From Gilliamella bombi (lineage in GTDB: Bacteria; Pseudomonadota; Gammaproteobacteria; Enterobacterales; Orbaceae): 64,000 bases of DNA. Position numbers and translations under genes: made by a program. This document shows, piece after piece, positions 47,780 through 60,218 of the stretch. Under the pieces are notes generated by a model. It was not told the DNA's origin and made no database searches. It worked only from the letters and a program-made list of their open reading frames with translations. Location of the stretch: assembly GCF_900103255.1 (NCBI RefSeq), contig NZ_FMWS01000020.1:157-64156 (forward strand). The letters are read 5' to 3'. Each line of letters starts with the position of its first letter. Position 1 is the stretch's first letter.

Positions 47780-48538
47780 TTAATTTTTACTTTCTTCAGA
47801 TGCAGCTTGTTTCGCTTTAGCTTCTTGCTCTGCTTTTTCTTTGGCTGCCTGAGCCTCTTTTTCTGCCTTTTCTTTAGTAGCTAAAACTTCTTGTTCAACT
47901 TCTTGTTTTGCTTTTAAATATTCAGCTTGGTTCAACTTCATTTTAATACTTTCTTCTAAATCTTTAGTTGGTGAAGAAGTCAAAGCAACATTATAAGCAC
48001 TCACTGCGTCAGCATAACGAGTCATTTTAACAAGCACATCACCTCGGAGATCATTAATTACGGCACCCCAACTTTCATTAGTTACATTACCTAAAGATGT
48101 TAGACTTTCTTGATATTGACCTTGTTGATACTGTAAGCGTGCTATACGAATATTGGTAATCGCTTTAACAGGCTCTGAATCCGCTTTCTTTAATGCATCA
48201 ACTAACAAGGCTTGTGCCTCAGGATAATCTTTTAATACCTCAACATAAAATTTTGCTGCACGCAAATTAGCAAACACGCTATAAATAGTATCGTTGTTTT
48301 TAGCAAAAGATACTAATTCATTAACAGAATCTGGTTTATTATCATCTAATTGAGCAATTAATTGTTCATACTTATCTGATGATGCTATCGCCTTTTCAAC
48401 TTTATATGATTGCCAATAACGCCAGCCATAAAAGGCCAATAATCCAATCACAATAATGGCAACCATAATTTTCCATGTTTTAGCAAAAAAACCTTTTATC
48501 TCTTCAATTTGTTCTTCACTGGATAACTGATGACTCAC
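47780..48538 (-). CDS. yfgM: YfgM, Sec translocon ancillary subunit
   Basis: Inner-membrane protein with one N-terminal helix (about residues 26-45) and a periplasmic TPR-like domain (about 50-205); in E. coli YfgM associates with SecYEG and PpiD. This protein is longer (252 residues against 206) because of a C-terminal Lys/Glu/Ala repeat (residues about 210-250, KEKAEKEAQAAKEKAEQEA) that would form a charged helix. Same position between hisS and bamB as in E. coli. Confidence 0.92.
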   Translation of the reverse strand: MSHQLSSEEQIEEIKGFFAKTWKIMVAIIVIGLLAFYGWRYWQSYKVEKAIASSDKYEQLIAQLDDNKPDSVNELVSFAKNNDTIYSVFANLRAAKFYVEVLKDYPEAQALLVDALKKADSEPVKAITNIRIARLQYQQGQYQESLTSLGNVTNESWGAVINDLRGDVLVKMTRYADAVSAYNVALTSSPTKDLEESIKMKLNQAEYLKAKQEVEQEVLATKEKAEKEAQAAKEKAEQEAKAKQAASEESKN

Positions 48539-48556
48539 GTTTTTCTCCTATTTCCT

Positions 48557-49834
48557 TTACTTAATAGACAAACAAGTTTGGACAATATCTGCTTGTGCCA
48601 CTTCAACTTGTTCGCCTGTTTGTAAATTTTTAATCATTACTGTCTGATTAGCTAATTCATTTTCACCAATAATAACTGCTATCTTAGCACCTAATTTATC
48701 TGCTTTGGTAAATTGTTTCTTAAAATTACTGCTACCATAATTTGTCATGATTCGCCAATCAGGTAGACCATCACGCAATTGCTCTGCAACACTTTGAGCA
48801 ACTGAAATGGTTTTTTCATCACCAGAGGTGATCATATAAATATCAATCGAATTATCACCATTAAATGATGGATTAACCGCTTGAACTAATAATACTAAAC
48901 GTTCAACTCCCATTGCAAAACCAACTGCTGGTGTTGGTTTTCCTCCAAGTTGGCCTACAAGACCATCATATCGTCCACCACCGCAAACGGTTCCCTGTGC
49001 CCCTAGGCTGTTAGTTACCCATTCAAAAACTGTTCGATTATAGTAATCCAAACCGCGTACTAATCTTTGATTAATATTATATTCTATCCCAGCACTATCC
49101 AATAGTCGGCATAAGTTTTCGAAGTGAATTTTGGACTCCTCATCTAAATAATCAAACAATTTTGGAGCTTGATTCAGCAGCTCTTGAACAACTGGATTTT
49201 TTGAATCAAGTATGCGCAACGGATTAGTATACATTCTACGTAAACAATCTTCATCCAATTTATCTTTATATTGTTCAAGAAAAGTAACTAATGCATTTCG
49301 ATAGTTGACCCTAGCCTCAAGCGAACCAATTGAATTAAGTTCAAGAGAAGTATGCTGTTCGATACCAAGTGCTCTCCAAAAACGAGCCGTTAATAAAATC
49401 AGCTCGGCGTCAATATTGGGCCCTTCAAGTCCAAAGACTTCAACACCAAATTGATGAAATTGACGATAACGCCCTTTTTGTGGTTTTTCGTAACGAAATG
49501 CCGGTCCTAAATACCAAAGGCGTTGTTCTTGATTATAAAAAAGTCCGTGCTCAATTCCTGCACGAACACAACCTGCAGTAATTTCTGGGCGTAAAGTAAT
49601 GCTTTCATCATTTCGATCATTGAAAGTATACATCTCTTTTTCAACAATATCGGTGATTTCTCCGACCGCTCGCTTAAATAGTGCGGTATCTTCAACAATA
49701 GGCGTTCTAATTTCGTTGTAGCCATAACTGTTTAGTACACCTTTAACGATTTTTTCAATCTGTTGCCAACTTGCACTATCTGTTGGGAGTAAATCGTTCA
49801 TCCCTCGTATAGATTGGATCTTTTTCTCTGTCAT
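48557..49834 (-). CDS. hisS: histidyl-tRNA synthetase HisS
   Basis: Class II aminoacyl-tRNA synthetase charging tRNA-His. Motif 2 is [20 protein letters not shown] near residue 113, the histidine-specific motif is [15 protein letters not shown] near 258, and motif 3 lies in [12 protein letters not shown] near 308. Length 425 matches E. coli (424). It lies 18 bases before yfgM and 24 after ispG. Confidence 0.97.
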   Translation of the reverse strand: MTEKKIQSIRGMNDLLPTDSASWQQIEKIVKGVLNSYGYNEIRTPIVEDTALFKRAVGEITDIVEKEMYTFNDRNDESITLRPEITAGCVRAGIEHGLFYNQEQRLWYLGPAFRYEKPQKGRYRQFHQFGVEVFGLEGPNIDAELILLTARFWRALGIEQHTSLELNSIGSLEARVNYRNALVTFLEQYKDKLDEDCLRRMYTNPLRILDSKNPVVQELLNQAPKLFDYLDEESKIHFENLCRLLDSAGIEYNINQRLVRGLDYYNRTVFEWVTNSLGAQGTVCGGGRYDGLVGQLGGKPTPAVGFAMGVERLVLLVQAVNPSFNGDNSIDIYMITSGDEKTISVAQSVAEQLRDGLPDWRIMTNYGSSNFKKQFTKADKLGAKIAVIIGENELANQTVMIKNLQTGEQVEVAQADIVQTCLSIK

Positions 49835-49858
49835 TTATTTATTCACTATCTAATAAAA

Positions 49859-50968
49859 TTATAATTCAGTTGCTGCAATTCTGTTTTTCAATATTAATGC
49901 TTTAGCACGAATTCTAGCTTCTAACTCATCAATCATTTGTTCATTATCAATACGACCAATACGTACACCATCTTCATAAAAACCACTTTTGTTATGACCG
50001 CCAGCAACTCCCATAGTTGAAGCTAATGCCTCCCCAGGACCGTTAACCACACAACCAATAATTGATACATCCATCGGTGTAATAATATCTTCTAATCGCT
50101 GTTCTAATGTATTGACTGTATTAATCACATCAAACTCTTGACGAGAACAGGTTGGACAGGCAATAAAATTAATGCCACGAGACCGTATACGCAGCGATTT
50201 TAAAATATCAAATCCAACTTTCACTTCTTCTGTAGGATCAGCAGCTAAGGAAACTCGAAGTGTATCGCCAATGCCTTCTGATAGCAATAATCCCAATCCT
50301 ATGGCCGATTTAATAGCACCACTTCGAACACCGCCTGCTTCAGTTATACCTAGATGTAATGGTTGCTTTATTTGCTTAGCTAACAATCGATAAGCATCAA
50401 CTGCAGTAAACACATCAGATGCTTTTACACTGACTTTAAACTGATCAAAATTAAGTCGATCAAGTATATCGACATGGCGCATCGCTGATTCAACTATCGC
50501 TTTTGGTGTAGGTTCACCATACTTTTCTTGAATATCTTTTTCTAGAGAACCAGAATTAACACCGATTCGTATCGGAATATTTTTATCTTTAGCACAATCA
50601 ACAACAGCTCGAATTCTTGATTCATTACCTATGTTGCCAGGATTGATTCTTAAGCAATCAACGCCATATTCAGCAACTTTTAATGCAATACGATAATCAA
50701 AATGAATATCAGCAATGAGTGGAACTTTTGCCTGCTGCTTAATAAATTTAAAAGCTTCAGCTGCATCCTCTGTAGGTATAGAAACACGCACAATATCTAC
50801 ACCAACACGTTCAAGTGCTTGAATTTGGGCTACTGTTTTTTCTACATCTGTGGTTCGAGTATTTGTCATTGATTGAACTGCAATCGGAGCTCCACTACCA
50901 ATAGGAACATTGCCGACATAAATTCGGGTAGATTCTCGTCTAACAATTGGTGAATCTTGATGACTCAT
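49859..50968 (-). CDS. ispG: 4-hydroxy-3-methylbut-2-enyl-diphosphate synthase IspG (GcpE)
   Basis: Iron-sulfur enzyme of the non-mevalonate isoprenoid pathway. The N-terminal TIM-barrel part starts [15 protein letters not shown]; the [4Fe-4S] ligands are in [13 protein letters not shown] and CVVNGPGEA near the C-terminus. Length 369 agrees with E. coli (372). It follows rodZ by 84 bases. Confidence 0.97.
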   Translation of the reverse strand: MSHQDSPIVRRESTRIYVGNVPIGSGAPIAVQSMTNTRTTDVEKTVAQIQALERVGVDIVRVSIPTEDAAEAFKFIKQQAKVPLIADIHFDYRIALKVAEYGVDCLRINPGNIGNESRIRAVVDCAKDKNIPIRIGVNSGSLEKDIQEKYGEPTPKAIVESAMRHVDILDRLNFDQFKVSVKASDVFTAVDAYRLLAKQIKQPLHLGITEAGGVRSGAIKSAIGLGLLLSEGIGDTLRVSLAADPTEEVKVGFDILKSLRIRSRGINFIACPTCSRQEFDVINTVNTLEQRLEDIITPMDVSIIGCVVNGPGEALASTMGVAGGHNKSGFYEDGVRIGRIDNEQMIDELEARIRAKALILKNRIAATEL

Positions 50969-51052
50969 ACATATTTAACCATTTTACAAAATAACTAGTA
51001 ATGATCTTAACAAGATTTAAGACAAATGTCTGTATGAGAATAAGAAAATTTG

Positions 51053-51496
51053 CTAACTATTAACACGAGTAGCTGAGGCTGGAGAAATATAATGACTTAC
51101 TTCAATAAGATTACTTTTATTATCTTTATTGGCATAATATAAAATTACACCAAGCGCACAAAGAATTATAAATATTCCCCAAAAAATAAAAGGAGCTTTT
51201 CTAGTTCTTTTTGTTTTAAATGCTTGCGTTTGAACTTTCTTTTGTTGAGACTTAGATTGTTTAGTTAATTCATCGAAATACGGTTGATAGTGTTCTGATG
51301 ATAAGCCAACAATTTCGGCATAAGAACGAATATAACCTTTTACAAAAACAAGTGGGGCGTGAGGTAATTGGTCATTTTCGATATCAACAATTACTGTCTT
51401 TCGCACATGAATTTTATTGGCAATATCATCTTGAGTTAAACCCATTTGTTCTCGTAAATCAACGAGCATCACTCCTAATGAAATATTATCCATCAT
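51053..51496 (-). CDS. rodZ: RodZ-like cytoskeletal protein, short form
   Basis: The N-terminal cytoplasmic helix-turn-helix domain (about residues 5-85: LREQMGLTQDDIANKIHVRKT, FVKGYIRSYAEIVGL) that binds MreB in E. coli RodZ is intact. A basic juxtamembrane stretch (FKTKRTRKAP) and one transmembrane helix (about 104-123) follow. Then only about 24 residues remain, so the periplasmic DUF4115 domain of the 337-residue E. coli protein is missing. The reading frame ends at a normal stop and ispG follows, so this looks like a stable short form. Gene order supports identity. Confidence 0.85.
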   Translation of the reverse strand: MMDNISLGVMLVDLREQMGLTQDDIANKIHVRKTVIVDIENDQLPHAPLVFVKGYIRSYAEIVGLSSEHYQPYFDELTKQSKSQQKKVQTQAFKTKRTRKAPFIFWGIFIILCALGVILYYANKDNKSNLIEVSHYISPASATRVNS

Positions 51497-51559
51497 ACCC
51501 TCATTTAATACTAATCGTTAGCTAATTTAATCTTTACAAACAGTTACATATTTTTACAA

Positions 51560-52426
51560 TTAATCAATTTTATTTGCATTAAACCATTGTGCTGGTTTTT
51601 CAATTTCATTTTGAGCTGCAACTAATTGTAATTCATATTCATCTTGTTTTAAGGTTTCAAGCATAACCGCATACACGGCCGAAGTAGTATGTTCTAAAGA
51701 TTCAACCAATGATTTCCCAAGTAAAACATTAGCTAAAAAAAGTCCACTTGTCATATCACCAACACCAACGGGTTGTCTTACACCAAAGTCAACTAGTGGT
51801 CGGTCAATATGCCATGCTTCTTCGCTAGTTACAAGCAACATTTCAAAGCGATCAATTTTATATCCAGCTCTGCTTAAATGTTTAACTAAAATCGCTTTAG
51901 GCCCTTTTTTACATAACTCTCGACAAGCTAAAATTGCTTCATCAACATTATTAATACGTTGTTTTCCATTAAGCTCTTCAAGTTCCAAAATATTGGGTGC
52001 CATCATATCAGCCATAGGCAATGCTGTATTGCATAAAAACTCAGAAACACCTGGTGCAACAAAACATCCTTTTTCAGGATGTCCCATTACAGGATCGCAA
52101 AAGTAAATAGCATTAGGATTAACAGCTTTTACTTTTTTAACTATTTCAATAATTGCATTACCTTGTTCAGGTGATCCCATATAACCACTTAATACTGCAT
52201 CACACCGTTTCAATTCATCAATTTCATTAATTCCATCAGCAATTTCGCTTAAATGCGATGCAGACATTACCGTTCCAGTCCATTGTCGATATTGAGTATG
52301 ATTAGAAAATTGTACGGTGTTTAAAGGCCAAACATTTACGCCTATTCGACGCATAGGAAATACAGCCGCACTATTCCCTGCATGACCAAATACAACATGT
52401 GACTGAATCGATAAAATATTTCTCAT
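51560..52426 (-). CDS. pdxY: pyridoxal kinase PdxY
   Basis: Salvage kinase that phosphorylates pyridoxal, ribokinase fold, 288 residues like E. coli PdxY (287). Visible family motifs are [21 protein letters not shown] at the N-terminus, CDPVMGH near residue 115, and [14 protein letters not shown] with the catalytic Asp. It lies four bases after tyrS, as in E. coli where pdxY is next to tyrS. Confidence 0.95.
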   Translation of the reverse strand: MRNILSIQSHVVFGHAGNSAAVFPMRRIGVNVWPLNTVQFSNHTQYRQWTGTVMSASHLSEIADGINEIDELKRCDAVLSGYMGSPEQGNAIIEIVKKVKAVNPNAIYFCDPVMGHPEKGCFVAPGVSEFLCNTALPMADMMAPNILELEELNGKQRINNVDEAILACRELCKKGPKAILVKHLSRAGYKIDRFEMLLVTSEEAWHIDRPLVDFGVRQPVGVGDMTSGLFLANVLLGKSLVESLEHTTSAVYAVMLETLKQDEYELQLVAAQNEIEKPAQWFNANKID

Positions 52427-52430
52427 GAAA

Positions 52431-53702
52431 TTAACTCCAAATTAACAAACAGTAATATTTTTTACCACGACGAAGTAAAGTATAACGATTATATAGTTTA
52501 TCGCTATCAGTAAAATGATAATCAGTTGTAGTGTTACGTTCACCATTAACAGAAATAGCATTAGATTCAATCATCGTTCTAGCTTGTCCTCTTGATGGTG
52601 CAAATTCCGCATTAACAATTGCTTGTTGTAAATCAACATTTTCCTCAACAGCTAATGTTGGCATACCATCTTGAGCTAATTGTTCAAAGTCAGCTTCAGA
52701 CAAGTCAGTTAATTTACCAGAGAATAGGCTTTCTGTAATACGTTTTGCTGCGATCAATCCTTCTTCACCATGAACTAAGCGTGTAACTTGCTCAGCAAGT
52801 ACATATTGAGCTCGTGGTGCAACACCACTATTTTTATCTTCCTCTTCCAATGCATCAATTTCACTTAGAGGCATAAATGTGAAGAATTTTAAGAATCGAT
52901 AAACATCAGCATCAGCAGTATTTATCCAGAATTGATAGAATTTATAAGGACTTGTCTTCTTAGGGTCTAACCATACGGCACCACTTTCAGTTTTACCAAA
53001 TTTGGTCCCATCGGATTTAGTGATTAACGGTACAGTCAAACCATAAACTTGTTTTTGATGTAAACGACGGGTTAAATCAATACCTGCAGTAATATTACCC
53101 CACTGATCAGATCCACCAATTTGTAAAACAACATCATGTGATTTATTCAAACAAGCAAAATCATAAGATTGTAACAAGCTATAAGAAAATTCAGTAAATG
53201 AAATACCCACCTCATCACGATCTATACGTTGTTTTACTGATTCTTTATTAATCATCGCATTAACTGAAAAATACTTACCAACATCACGTAAAAATGTCAG
53301 TACATTCATGCCACTAAACCAATCATAGTTATTAGCCACAATCGCTGAATTTTCACCACAATTAAAATCTAAAAATGGTGACACTTGTTGTTTGATCTTT
53401 TCACTCCACTCAATAACTGTTTCCTCAGTATTAAGTTTTCGTTCAACAGCTTTAAAACTTGGATCGCCAATTAATCCAGTTGCTCCCCCTACAAGCGCAA
53501 CAGGTTTATGACCAGCTAACTGAAAACGTTTTAAACAAAGTAATGGAACTAAATGACCGAGATGCAAACTATCTGCTGTTGGATCAAAACCACAATAAAG
53601 CGCAATAGGATTTTGTTCAATTTGTTCTATTAGTGCTTTTTCATCAGTAAGCTGAGCAATCAGCCCACGTTCTTGTAGTTGTTTGATCACATTTTTTGTC
53701 AT
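52431..53702 (-). CDS. tyrS: tyrosyl-tRNA synthetase TyrS
   Basis: Class I synthetase charging tRNA-Tyr, 423 residues (E. coli 424). The HIGH motif is HLGHLVPL near residue 47, the KMSKS equivalent is KFGKTES near 236, and the tyrosine-binding [10 protein letters not shown] lies near 36. The C-terminal S4 RNA-binding domain ends [10 protein letters not shown]. It is followed by pdxY on the same strand. Confidence 0.97.
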   Translation of the reverse strand: MTKNVIKQLQERGLIAQLTDEKALIEQIEQNPIALYCGFDPTADSLHLGHLVPLLCLKRFQLAGHKPVALVGGATGLIGDPSFKAVERKLNTEETVIEWSEKIKQQVSPFLDFNCGENSAIVANNYDWFSGMNVLTFLRDVGKYFSVNAMINKESVKQRIDRDEVGISFTEFSYSLLQSYDFACLNKSHDVVLQIGGSDQWGNITAGIDLTRRLHQKQVYGLTVPLITKSDGTKFGKTESGAVWLDPKKTSPYKFYQFWINTADADVYRFLKFFTFMPLSEIDALEEEDKNSGVAPRAQYVLAEQVTRLVHGEEGLIAAKRITESLFSGKLTDLSEADFEQLAQDGMPTLAVEENVDLQQAIVNAEFAPSRGQARTMIESNAISVNGERNTTTDYHFTDSDKLYNRYTLLRRGKKYYCLLIWS

Positions 53703-53758
53703 GATATTTTACCTATTAAATTTATTACAGTTATATTCTAGTTTAAATAAAATTTATT

Positions 53759-55246
53759 CTAATTTATTTTGTTGTGATAACGTTTATACGCTTGTTTAAA
53801 ATGATCTGCTACTGTTTCGTTTGGTTTTTTATCAAAAAGACTAAAAATAATAATAGCTATAGAAGCAAATAAAAATCCAGGGATAAGCGAATACAAATTA
53901 AACCAATTAAAATTAATCCATAGCAACACAGTTACAGTACCAGTTATCATTCCAGCTAGCGCTCCATTACGTGTCATACGTGACCAAAAAACAGAAAATA
54001 CGATTATAGGACCAAACGCCGCACCAAATCCAGCCCAAGCATGACTCACTAAATCAAGTACACTATTATTTGGATTAATAGCTAATAAAATAGCAATAAC
54101 TGAAACTAATAGCACCATTATACGACCAACCCAAACCAGTTCCTTCTGTTTTGCTTTTGGTCTAAAAAACGCACGATAAAAATCTTCTGTTAGAGCACTT
54201 GAGCAAACTAATAACTGACAACTTAATGTACTCATGACTGCAGCTAAAATAGCTGCCAACAAAATACCAGCAATCCAAGGATTAAAAAGTAATTTCGACA
54301 ATTCGATAAAAATACGTTCATGTTTACCATCGTTAATCAAGTAAGATAAATCTGGATTATGAGCAAAAAAGGCGATACCAAAAAAACCAACCGTGATTGC
54401 GCCAGCTAAACACAAAATCATCCATGTCATACTAATCCGTCGAGCGTTTTTCATTACTTCATGTGAATCAGCAGCCATAAATCTAGCTAAAATATGAGGT
54501 TGCCCAAAATATCCAAGCCCCCAACCTAATAATGAAATAATGGCAATAAAATCCATATGAGCAAATAAATTGGTATAATCTGAATTGAGCGATTCAATAT
54601 ATATCAATGCATCAGAAAGCCCACCAGCATTCACCATAACCATAATTGGCGTTAGAATAAGTGCAAACATCATTAAACTAGCTTGAATAGTATCAGTCCA
54701 GCTTACTGCTAAAAAACCACCGATAAACGTATAGGCAATTGTTGCACCTGCACCCGCTAACATCGCCCAGCCATAGCTCATACCAAATGTACTCTCGAAT
54801 AACTTTGCGCCTGCAACTACACCAGAAGCACAATAAATGGTAAAAAATATTAGAATAATAACAGCTGAAATAATGCGTAGAAGTGAGCTTTTATCATCAA
54901 ATCGACGAGCAAAATAATCGGGTAAAGTTAATGAATTATGATTGATTTCAGTAAAGACTCGTAATCGTCCAGCAATGAGTAGCCAATTTAAATAAGCACC
55001 AATAATCAATCCGATTGCAATCCAACTTTGTGAAATACCAAACAAAAAAACAGCACCAGGTAATCCCATTAATAGCCAACCACTCATATCTGATGCGCCA
55101 GCTGAAAGCGCAGTCACAACACTACCGATACGACGCCCACCTAAAATATAATCACCAAAATTTTGCGTTGAGCGAAACGCAAAAAAACCTATGGCAATCA
55201 TGCCTAAAATATATACAGCAAAGGTGACAATCATTGGTAAGGGCAT
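53759..55246 (-). CDS. putP: sodium/proline symporter PutP
   Basis: A 495-residue member of the sodium:solute symporter family with about 13 hydrophobic segments. The segments GGRRIGSVVTALSAGASDMSGW near residue 36 and GWGLGYFGQPHILARFMA near 235 are characteristic of PutP. It imports proline with sodium. No putA is next to it in this window, so catabolism must be encoded elsewhere or proline serves for osmoprotection or biosynthesis. It is divergent from nth. Confidence 0.94.
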   Translation of the reverse strand: MPLPMIVTFAVYILGMIAIGFFAFRSTQNFGDYILGGRRIGSVVTALSAGASDMSGWLLMGLPGAVFLFGISQSWIAIGLIIGAYLNWLLIAGRLRVFTEINHNSLTLPDYFARRFDDKSSLLRIISAVIILIFFTIYCASGVVAGAKLFESTFGMSYGWAMLAGAGATIAYTFIGGFLAVSWTDTIQASLMMFALILTPIMVMVNAGGLSDALIYIESLNSDYTNLFAHMDFIAIISLLGWGLGYFGQPHILARFMAADSHEVMKNARRISMTWMILCLAGAITVGFFGIAFFAHNPDLSYLINDGKHERIFIELSKLLFNPWIAGILLAAILAAVMSTLSCQLLVCSSALTEDFYRAFFRPKAKQKELVWVGRIMVLLVSVIAILLAINPNNSVLDLVSHAWAGFGAAFGPIIVFSVFWSRMTRNGALAGMITGTVTVLLWINFNWFNLYSLIPGFLFASIAIIIFSLFDKKPNETVADHFKQAYKRYHNKIN

Positions 55247-55511
55247 ATCTTTAAAAAACCTTATTTGATAAAATTAAGAAATAGTACGCTAGCTTATCAT
55301 AAAATGACTATGCTAAAAAGTCAGTGAGTATAAATGTGAATAGACAAATAATAAAAAACTAAACAACATTAAAAATAAAAATATCTTACAATTATTAATC
55401 AGTATGTTTCATCGTTCCCATCTATATTAAAAAAACTAAAGGCAACTTACAGATAAACAATAAATAAAAGTATATAATATGCACCTTACTATTTTTTAAT
55501 AAAATTATTTT

Positions 55512-56150
55512 GTGAAACAATCTACCCGAATTCAAATTCTAGAAAGATTAAAGGATCATATTAAAGATCCAACAACAGAACTAGTGTATGAAACACCTTT
55601 TGAACTATTAATCGCAGTAGTACTTTCTGCTCAAGCGACTGACGTTAGTGTAAACAAAGCCACAAAACCACTGTTTGCTATTGCAAATACGGCTGAACAA
55701 ATTTTGGCTCTTGGTATTGAGAAATTAAAAAGCTACATCCGCACCATTGGCCTTTATAACAGTAAAGCAGATAACATTATAAAAACATGTCAAATTTTGG
55801 TAGATAAATATCAGGGTGAAGTCCCTGAAAGTTTTGATGCACTAATTGAATTACCGGGTGTTGGTCGTAAAACGGCAAATGTTGTGTTAAACACCGCTTT
55901 CGGTTGGCCTACCATTGCAGTTGATACACACATATTTAGAGTAAGCAACCGTACAGGTTTTGCACCAGGTAAAACGGTAGAGGTTGTTGAAGAAAAATTA
56001 CTGAAAGTCGTACCTAAAGAATATAAAATAAATTGTCACCACTGGCTAATATTACATGGCCGTTATACCTGTATTGCTAGAAAGCCTAGATGTGGATCCT
56101 GTGTTATAGAAGATTTGTGCGAATTTAAAGAAAAAATTTACCCAGAGTAG
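55512..56150 (+). CDS. nth: endonuclease III Nth
   Basis: DNA glycosylase/AP lyase that removes oxidised pyrimidines. The helix-hairpin-helix is LPGVGRKTANVVL with the catalytic Lys near residue 120, followed by the catalytic Asp in AVDTHIFRVSNR. The C-terminal [4Fe-4S] ligands are in CIARKPRCGSCVIEDLC. Length 212 (E. coli 211). The start is GTG. smrB follows by six bases. Confidence 0.97.
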   Translation: MKQSTRIQILERLKDHIKDPTTELVYETPFELLIAVVLSAQATDVSVNKATKPLFAIANTAEQILALGIEKLKSYIRTIGLYNSKADNIIKTCQILVDKYQGEVPESFDALIELPGVGRKTANVVLNTAFGWPTIAVDTHIFRVSNRTGFAPGKTVEVVEEKLLKVVPKEYKINCHHWLILHGRYTCIARKPRCGSCVIEDLCEFKEKIYPE

Positions 56151-56156
56151 AAATCA

Positions 56157-56702
56157 ATGCCAAATAAATTTAATTTAGACCAAGATGATATAAACTTGTT
56201 TAAAAATAGTATTGGTAACATCACCAAAAAACTAAAACAAGATACTGTCGTTCATAAACCACAAAAACGTTCACAAAAAGCAATAGAAACCCAAAAACAG
56301 CAATATGAAAAAATTAATGCTGAATTTTATTTTTCTGATGATTATCAGCCGCTATTGCAAGAAGACCCAATTCGCTATAGCCGAGAAAATGCAGATCCCT
56401 ACGAAGTAAAAAAATTGCGTCGTGGATTTTATGAACCAGAATTCTTTTTGGATCTACATGGGTTAACTCAACAAGAGGCTAAAAAAGAAATTGCAGCTCT
56501 TATCGCAGCATGTTTACATGAAAGAGCTCATTGTGCTTGTATCATGTATGGACATGGGAAAAACATCTTAAAAAAACAAACACCCATGTGGCTAGCTCAA
56601 CATCCTCATGTTATCTGTTTTCATCAAGCGTCTAAAGAATTTGGTGGCAACGCAGCACTTCTCATTTTATTTGATATCGAGAACAAACTAATAAATAGTT
56701 AG
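56157..56702 (+). CDS. smrB: ribosome rescue endonuclease SmrB
   Basis: A 181-residue Smr-domain protein (E. coli SmrB/YfcN 183). The Smr domain (about 95-175) carries LDLHGLTQQEAK and the MYGHGKNILKKQTPMWL motif. E. coli SmrB cleaves mRNA at collided ribosomes. The N-terminal extension is basic and helical, as expected for ribosome binding. The gene lies six bases after nth; the RyhB gene follows on the opposite strand. Confidence 0.94.
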   Translation: MPNKFNLDQDDINLFKNSIGNITKKLKQDTVVHKPQKRSQKAIETQKQQYEKINAEFYFSDDYQPLLQEDPIRYSRENADPYEVKKLRRGFYEPEFFLDLHGLTQQEAKKEIAALIAACLHERAHCACIMYGHGKNILKKQTPMWLAQHPHVICFHQASKEFGGNAALLILFDIENKLINS

Positions 56703-56872
56703 CTTTTGAAAACTTAACTATCTAGATAATCATAAAAATAATTTTTTACTCTTCTTCCGTCAATTTTCATCTAAACCTTTGTGATGACATTAGCATGTAG
56801 ATAAAAAACAAAAAATAAAATAACGTTAACTAAAGAATAATGTTTAAAAAATAGTTGTTAATAACATAAAAC

Positions 56873-56959
56873 AAAAAAACCAGCTTAGCGATAACGTCAA
56901 GCTGGTAAACATTGGAAGCAATGTGAGCAATGTCATACTTTTTCAAAAGCCTCTAAAGC
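56873..56959 (-). ncRNA. ryhB: RyhB iron-responsive small RNA
   Basis: On the minus strand positions 56934-56913 match the conserved seed core of E. coli RyhB base for base (it includes TTGCTCACATTGCTTCC). A stem of ACCAGCTT/AAGCTGGT and a T-tract follow, forming a terminator, as in RyhB. The predicted start near 56959 is placed 7 bases after a TACTTT box at 56966-56971, giving an RNA of about 87 bases against 90 in E. coli. A perfect Fur box covers the promoter. RyhB, with Hfq, represses mRNAs of iron-using proteins when iron is scarce. The 5' part has no close similarity to E. coli, so exact start is inferred. Confidence 0.93.
56879..56906 (-). terminator. Rho-independent terminator of ryhB
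   Basis: ACCAGCTT and AAGCTGGT form a perfect 8-base stem around a 12-base loop; on the minus strand it runs straight into seven T residues (56873-56879 as A on the plus strand). Confidence 0.9.
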
Positions 56960-56977
56960 TCTAACAAAGTACGAATT

Positions 56978-56996
56978 AATGATAATGATTATCATT
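56978..56996. promoter_or_regulatory. Fur box over the ryhB promoter
   Basis: AATGATAATGATTATCATT is a perfect 9-1-9 inverted repeat and agrees with the Fur consensus GATAATGATAATCATTATC at nearly every position. It spans about -19 to -37 relative to the inferred ryhB start, so iron-loaded Fur would block RNA polymerase. Confidence 0.93.
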
Positions 56997-57099
56997 AACA
57001 AAATCAAGCATTTTTTTATTTTTCTAAGCTAAATAAAAATAAACGCTTTATTCACTAATTTCATAATAAGAGGATTGATATTTAACAATATAAAAAATA

Positions 57100-57119
57100 A
57101 GCAGAATATTCCTATTCTG
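57100..57119 (-). terminator. probable terminator of obgE
   Basis: AGCAGAATA and TATTCTGCT form an inverted repeat around a very short loop, followed on the minus strand by a mixed A/T tail; on the plus strand TTTTTAT follows. It lies about 65 bases beyond the obgE stop. Strength on the minus strand is uncertain. Confidence 0.45.
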
Positions 57120-57182
57120 CTTTTTATAAAAAATTATACGCAATGGCTAATTTAGGCGAAATAAAATAGAGTATAATACTTA

Positions 57183-59314
<2,132 letters not shown>

Positions 59315-59346
59315 ATCACCATCAATTTTATATTAACTTCAAGAAA

Positions 59347-59377
59347 TGAAAAAAGCCCCACAATAATTGTGAGGCTT
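59347..59377 (-). terminator. Rho-independent terminator after rpmA
   Basis: On the minus strand AAGCCTCACAAT pairs with ATTGTGGGGCTT (one imperfect pair), followed directly by six T residues. It lies about 30 bases beyond the rpmA stop, so yhbE-obgE are probably expressed by readthrough or their own promoter. Confidence 0.85.
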
Positions 59378-59403
59378 CCAAAACTTTTTGAACCGTTTAT
59401 GAA

Positions 59404-59664
59404 TTAGCTGTTAGCAACTACACTAACATAACGACGATTCTTAGGTCCTTTAACTTCAAACTTTACTTGTCCATCAATTAAAGCAAATAGGGTATGATCA
59501 CGACCACAACCTACATTAGTGCCTGGGTGGAATTGAGTTCCACGTTGACGAACTAAAATGTTACCAGCAAGAACTTCTTGACTACCATAACGTTTAACAC
59601 CTAAACGTTTACTTTGGGAATCACGACCATTACGTGATGAACCACCAGCCTTCTTATGTGCCAT
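59404..59664 (-). CDS. rpmA: 50S ribosomal protein L27
   Basis: Ribosomal protein of the large subunit whose N-terminal tail reaches the peptidyl transferase centre. It is 86 residues (E. coli 85) and starts [20 protein letters not shown]; the body has [15 protein letters not shown] and [10 protein letters not shown]. It follows rplU by 15 bases. Confidence 0.98.
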   Translation of the reverse strand: MAHKKAGGSSRNGRDSQSKRLGVKRYGSQEVLAGNILVRQRGTQFHPGTNVGCGRDHTLFALIDGQVKFEVKGPKNRRYVSVVANS

Positions 59665-59679
59665 TGTTCGATACTCCTA

Positions 59680-59988
59680 TTAAGCGATTGCAGTGATCTT
59701 CACATCAGTGAACCACTGACGGTGACCTTGTTGTTTACGATAGTGTTTACGACGACGGAATTTAACAATTTTCACTTTATCGCCACGACCGTGTTCAACA
59801 ATTTCTGCTTTAATTGTTGCACCTTCAACAAACGGAGCACCAACTTTGATGTCTTCACCATTTGCTACCATTAAAACTTTATCGAAAACAACTTCTGCGC
59901 CTGTTTCGACTTCAATTTTTTCCAAGCGAACGACTTGTCCTTCGCTAACTCGGTGTTGTTTACCACCACTTTGGAAAACTGCGTACAT
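59680..59988 (-). CDS. rplU: 50S ribosomal protein L21
   Basis: Large-subunit ribosomal protein binding 23S rRNA, 102 residues (E. coli 103). It begins [18 protein letters not shown] and has the C-terminal [19 protein letters not shown] basic segment. First gene of the rplU-rpmA operon; the GCGGAG sequence before the ATG is a strong ribosome site. Confidence 0.98.
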   Translation of the reverse strand: MYAVFQSGGKQHRVSEGQVVRLEKIEVETGAEVVFDKVLMVANGEDIKVGAPFVEGATIKAEIVEHGRGDKVKIVKFRRRKHYRKQQGHRQWFTDVKITAIA

Positions 59989-60065
59989 ACTTAACTCCGC
60001 AATAAAAAGCAGACGATTACTTGATTAAACATATATGTCTGCGTGATTAATCTTATAGGGCGTGA

Positions 60066-60094
60066 ATTTTACGCAAATTTTATTCTTGTTGCAA
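60066..60094 (-). promoter_or_regulatory. sigma-70 promoter of rplU-rpmA
   Basis: On the minus strand TTGCAA (60089-60094) and TAAAAT (60066-60071) are 17 bases apart. Transcription would start near 60058, giving a leader of about 70 bases before rplU. Confidence 0.65.
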
Positions 60095-60218
60095 GCGCTG
60101 TTTAACAAAAGATCGCAAAAAGTTACAAAAAAGATCAGATAGATACTCTTTCAAGCTACAATAACCATAAATTACTATTTAGCTAAAATAAAATTACAAA
60201 ATAATATTGAGTGTTTAT

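Larger units (their letters stand above)
56703..57182. other. convergent gap between smrB and obgE, contains ryhB
   Basis: This 480-base stretch between the 3' ends of smrB and obgE holds the RyhB RNA gene with its Fur box and terminator (listed separately). The remaining parts, 56703-56870 and 57000-57182, are AT-rich. A GCAGAATATTCCTATTCTGC hairpin at 57100-57119, on the downstream side of obgE, probably serves as its terminator. No further gene was seen. Confidence 0.8.
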
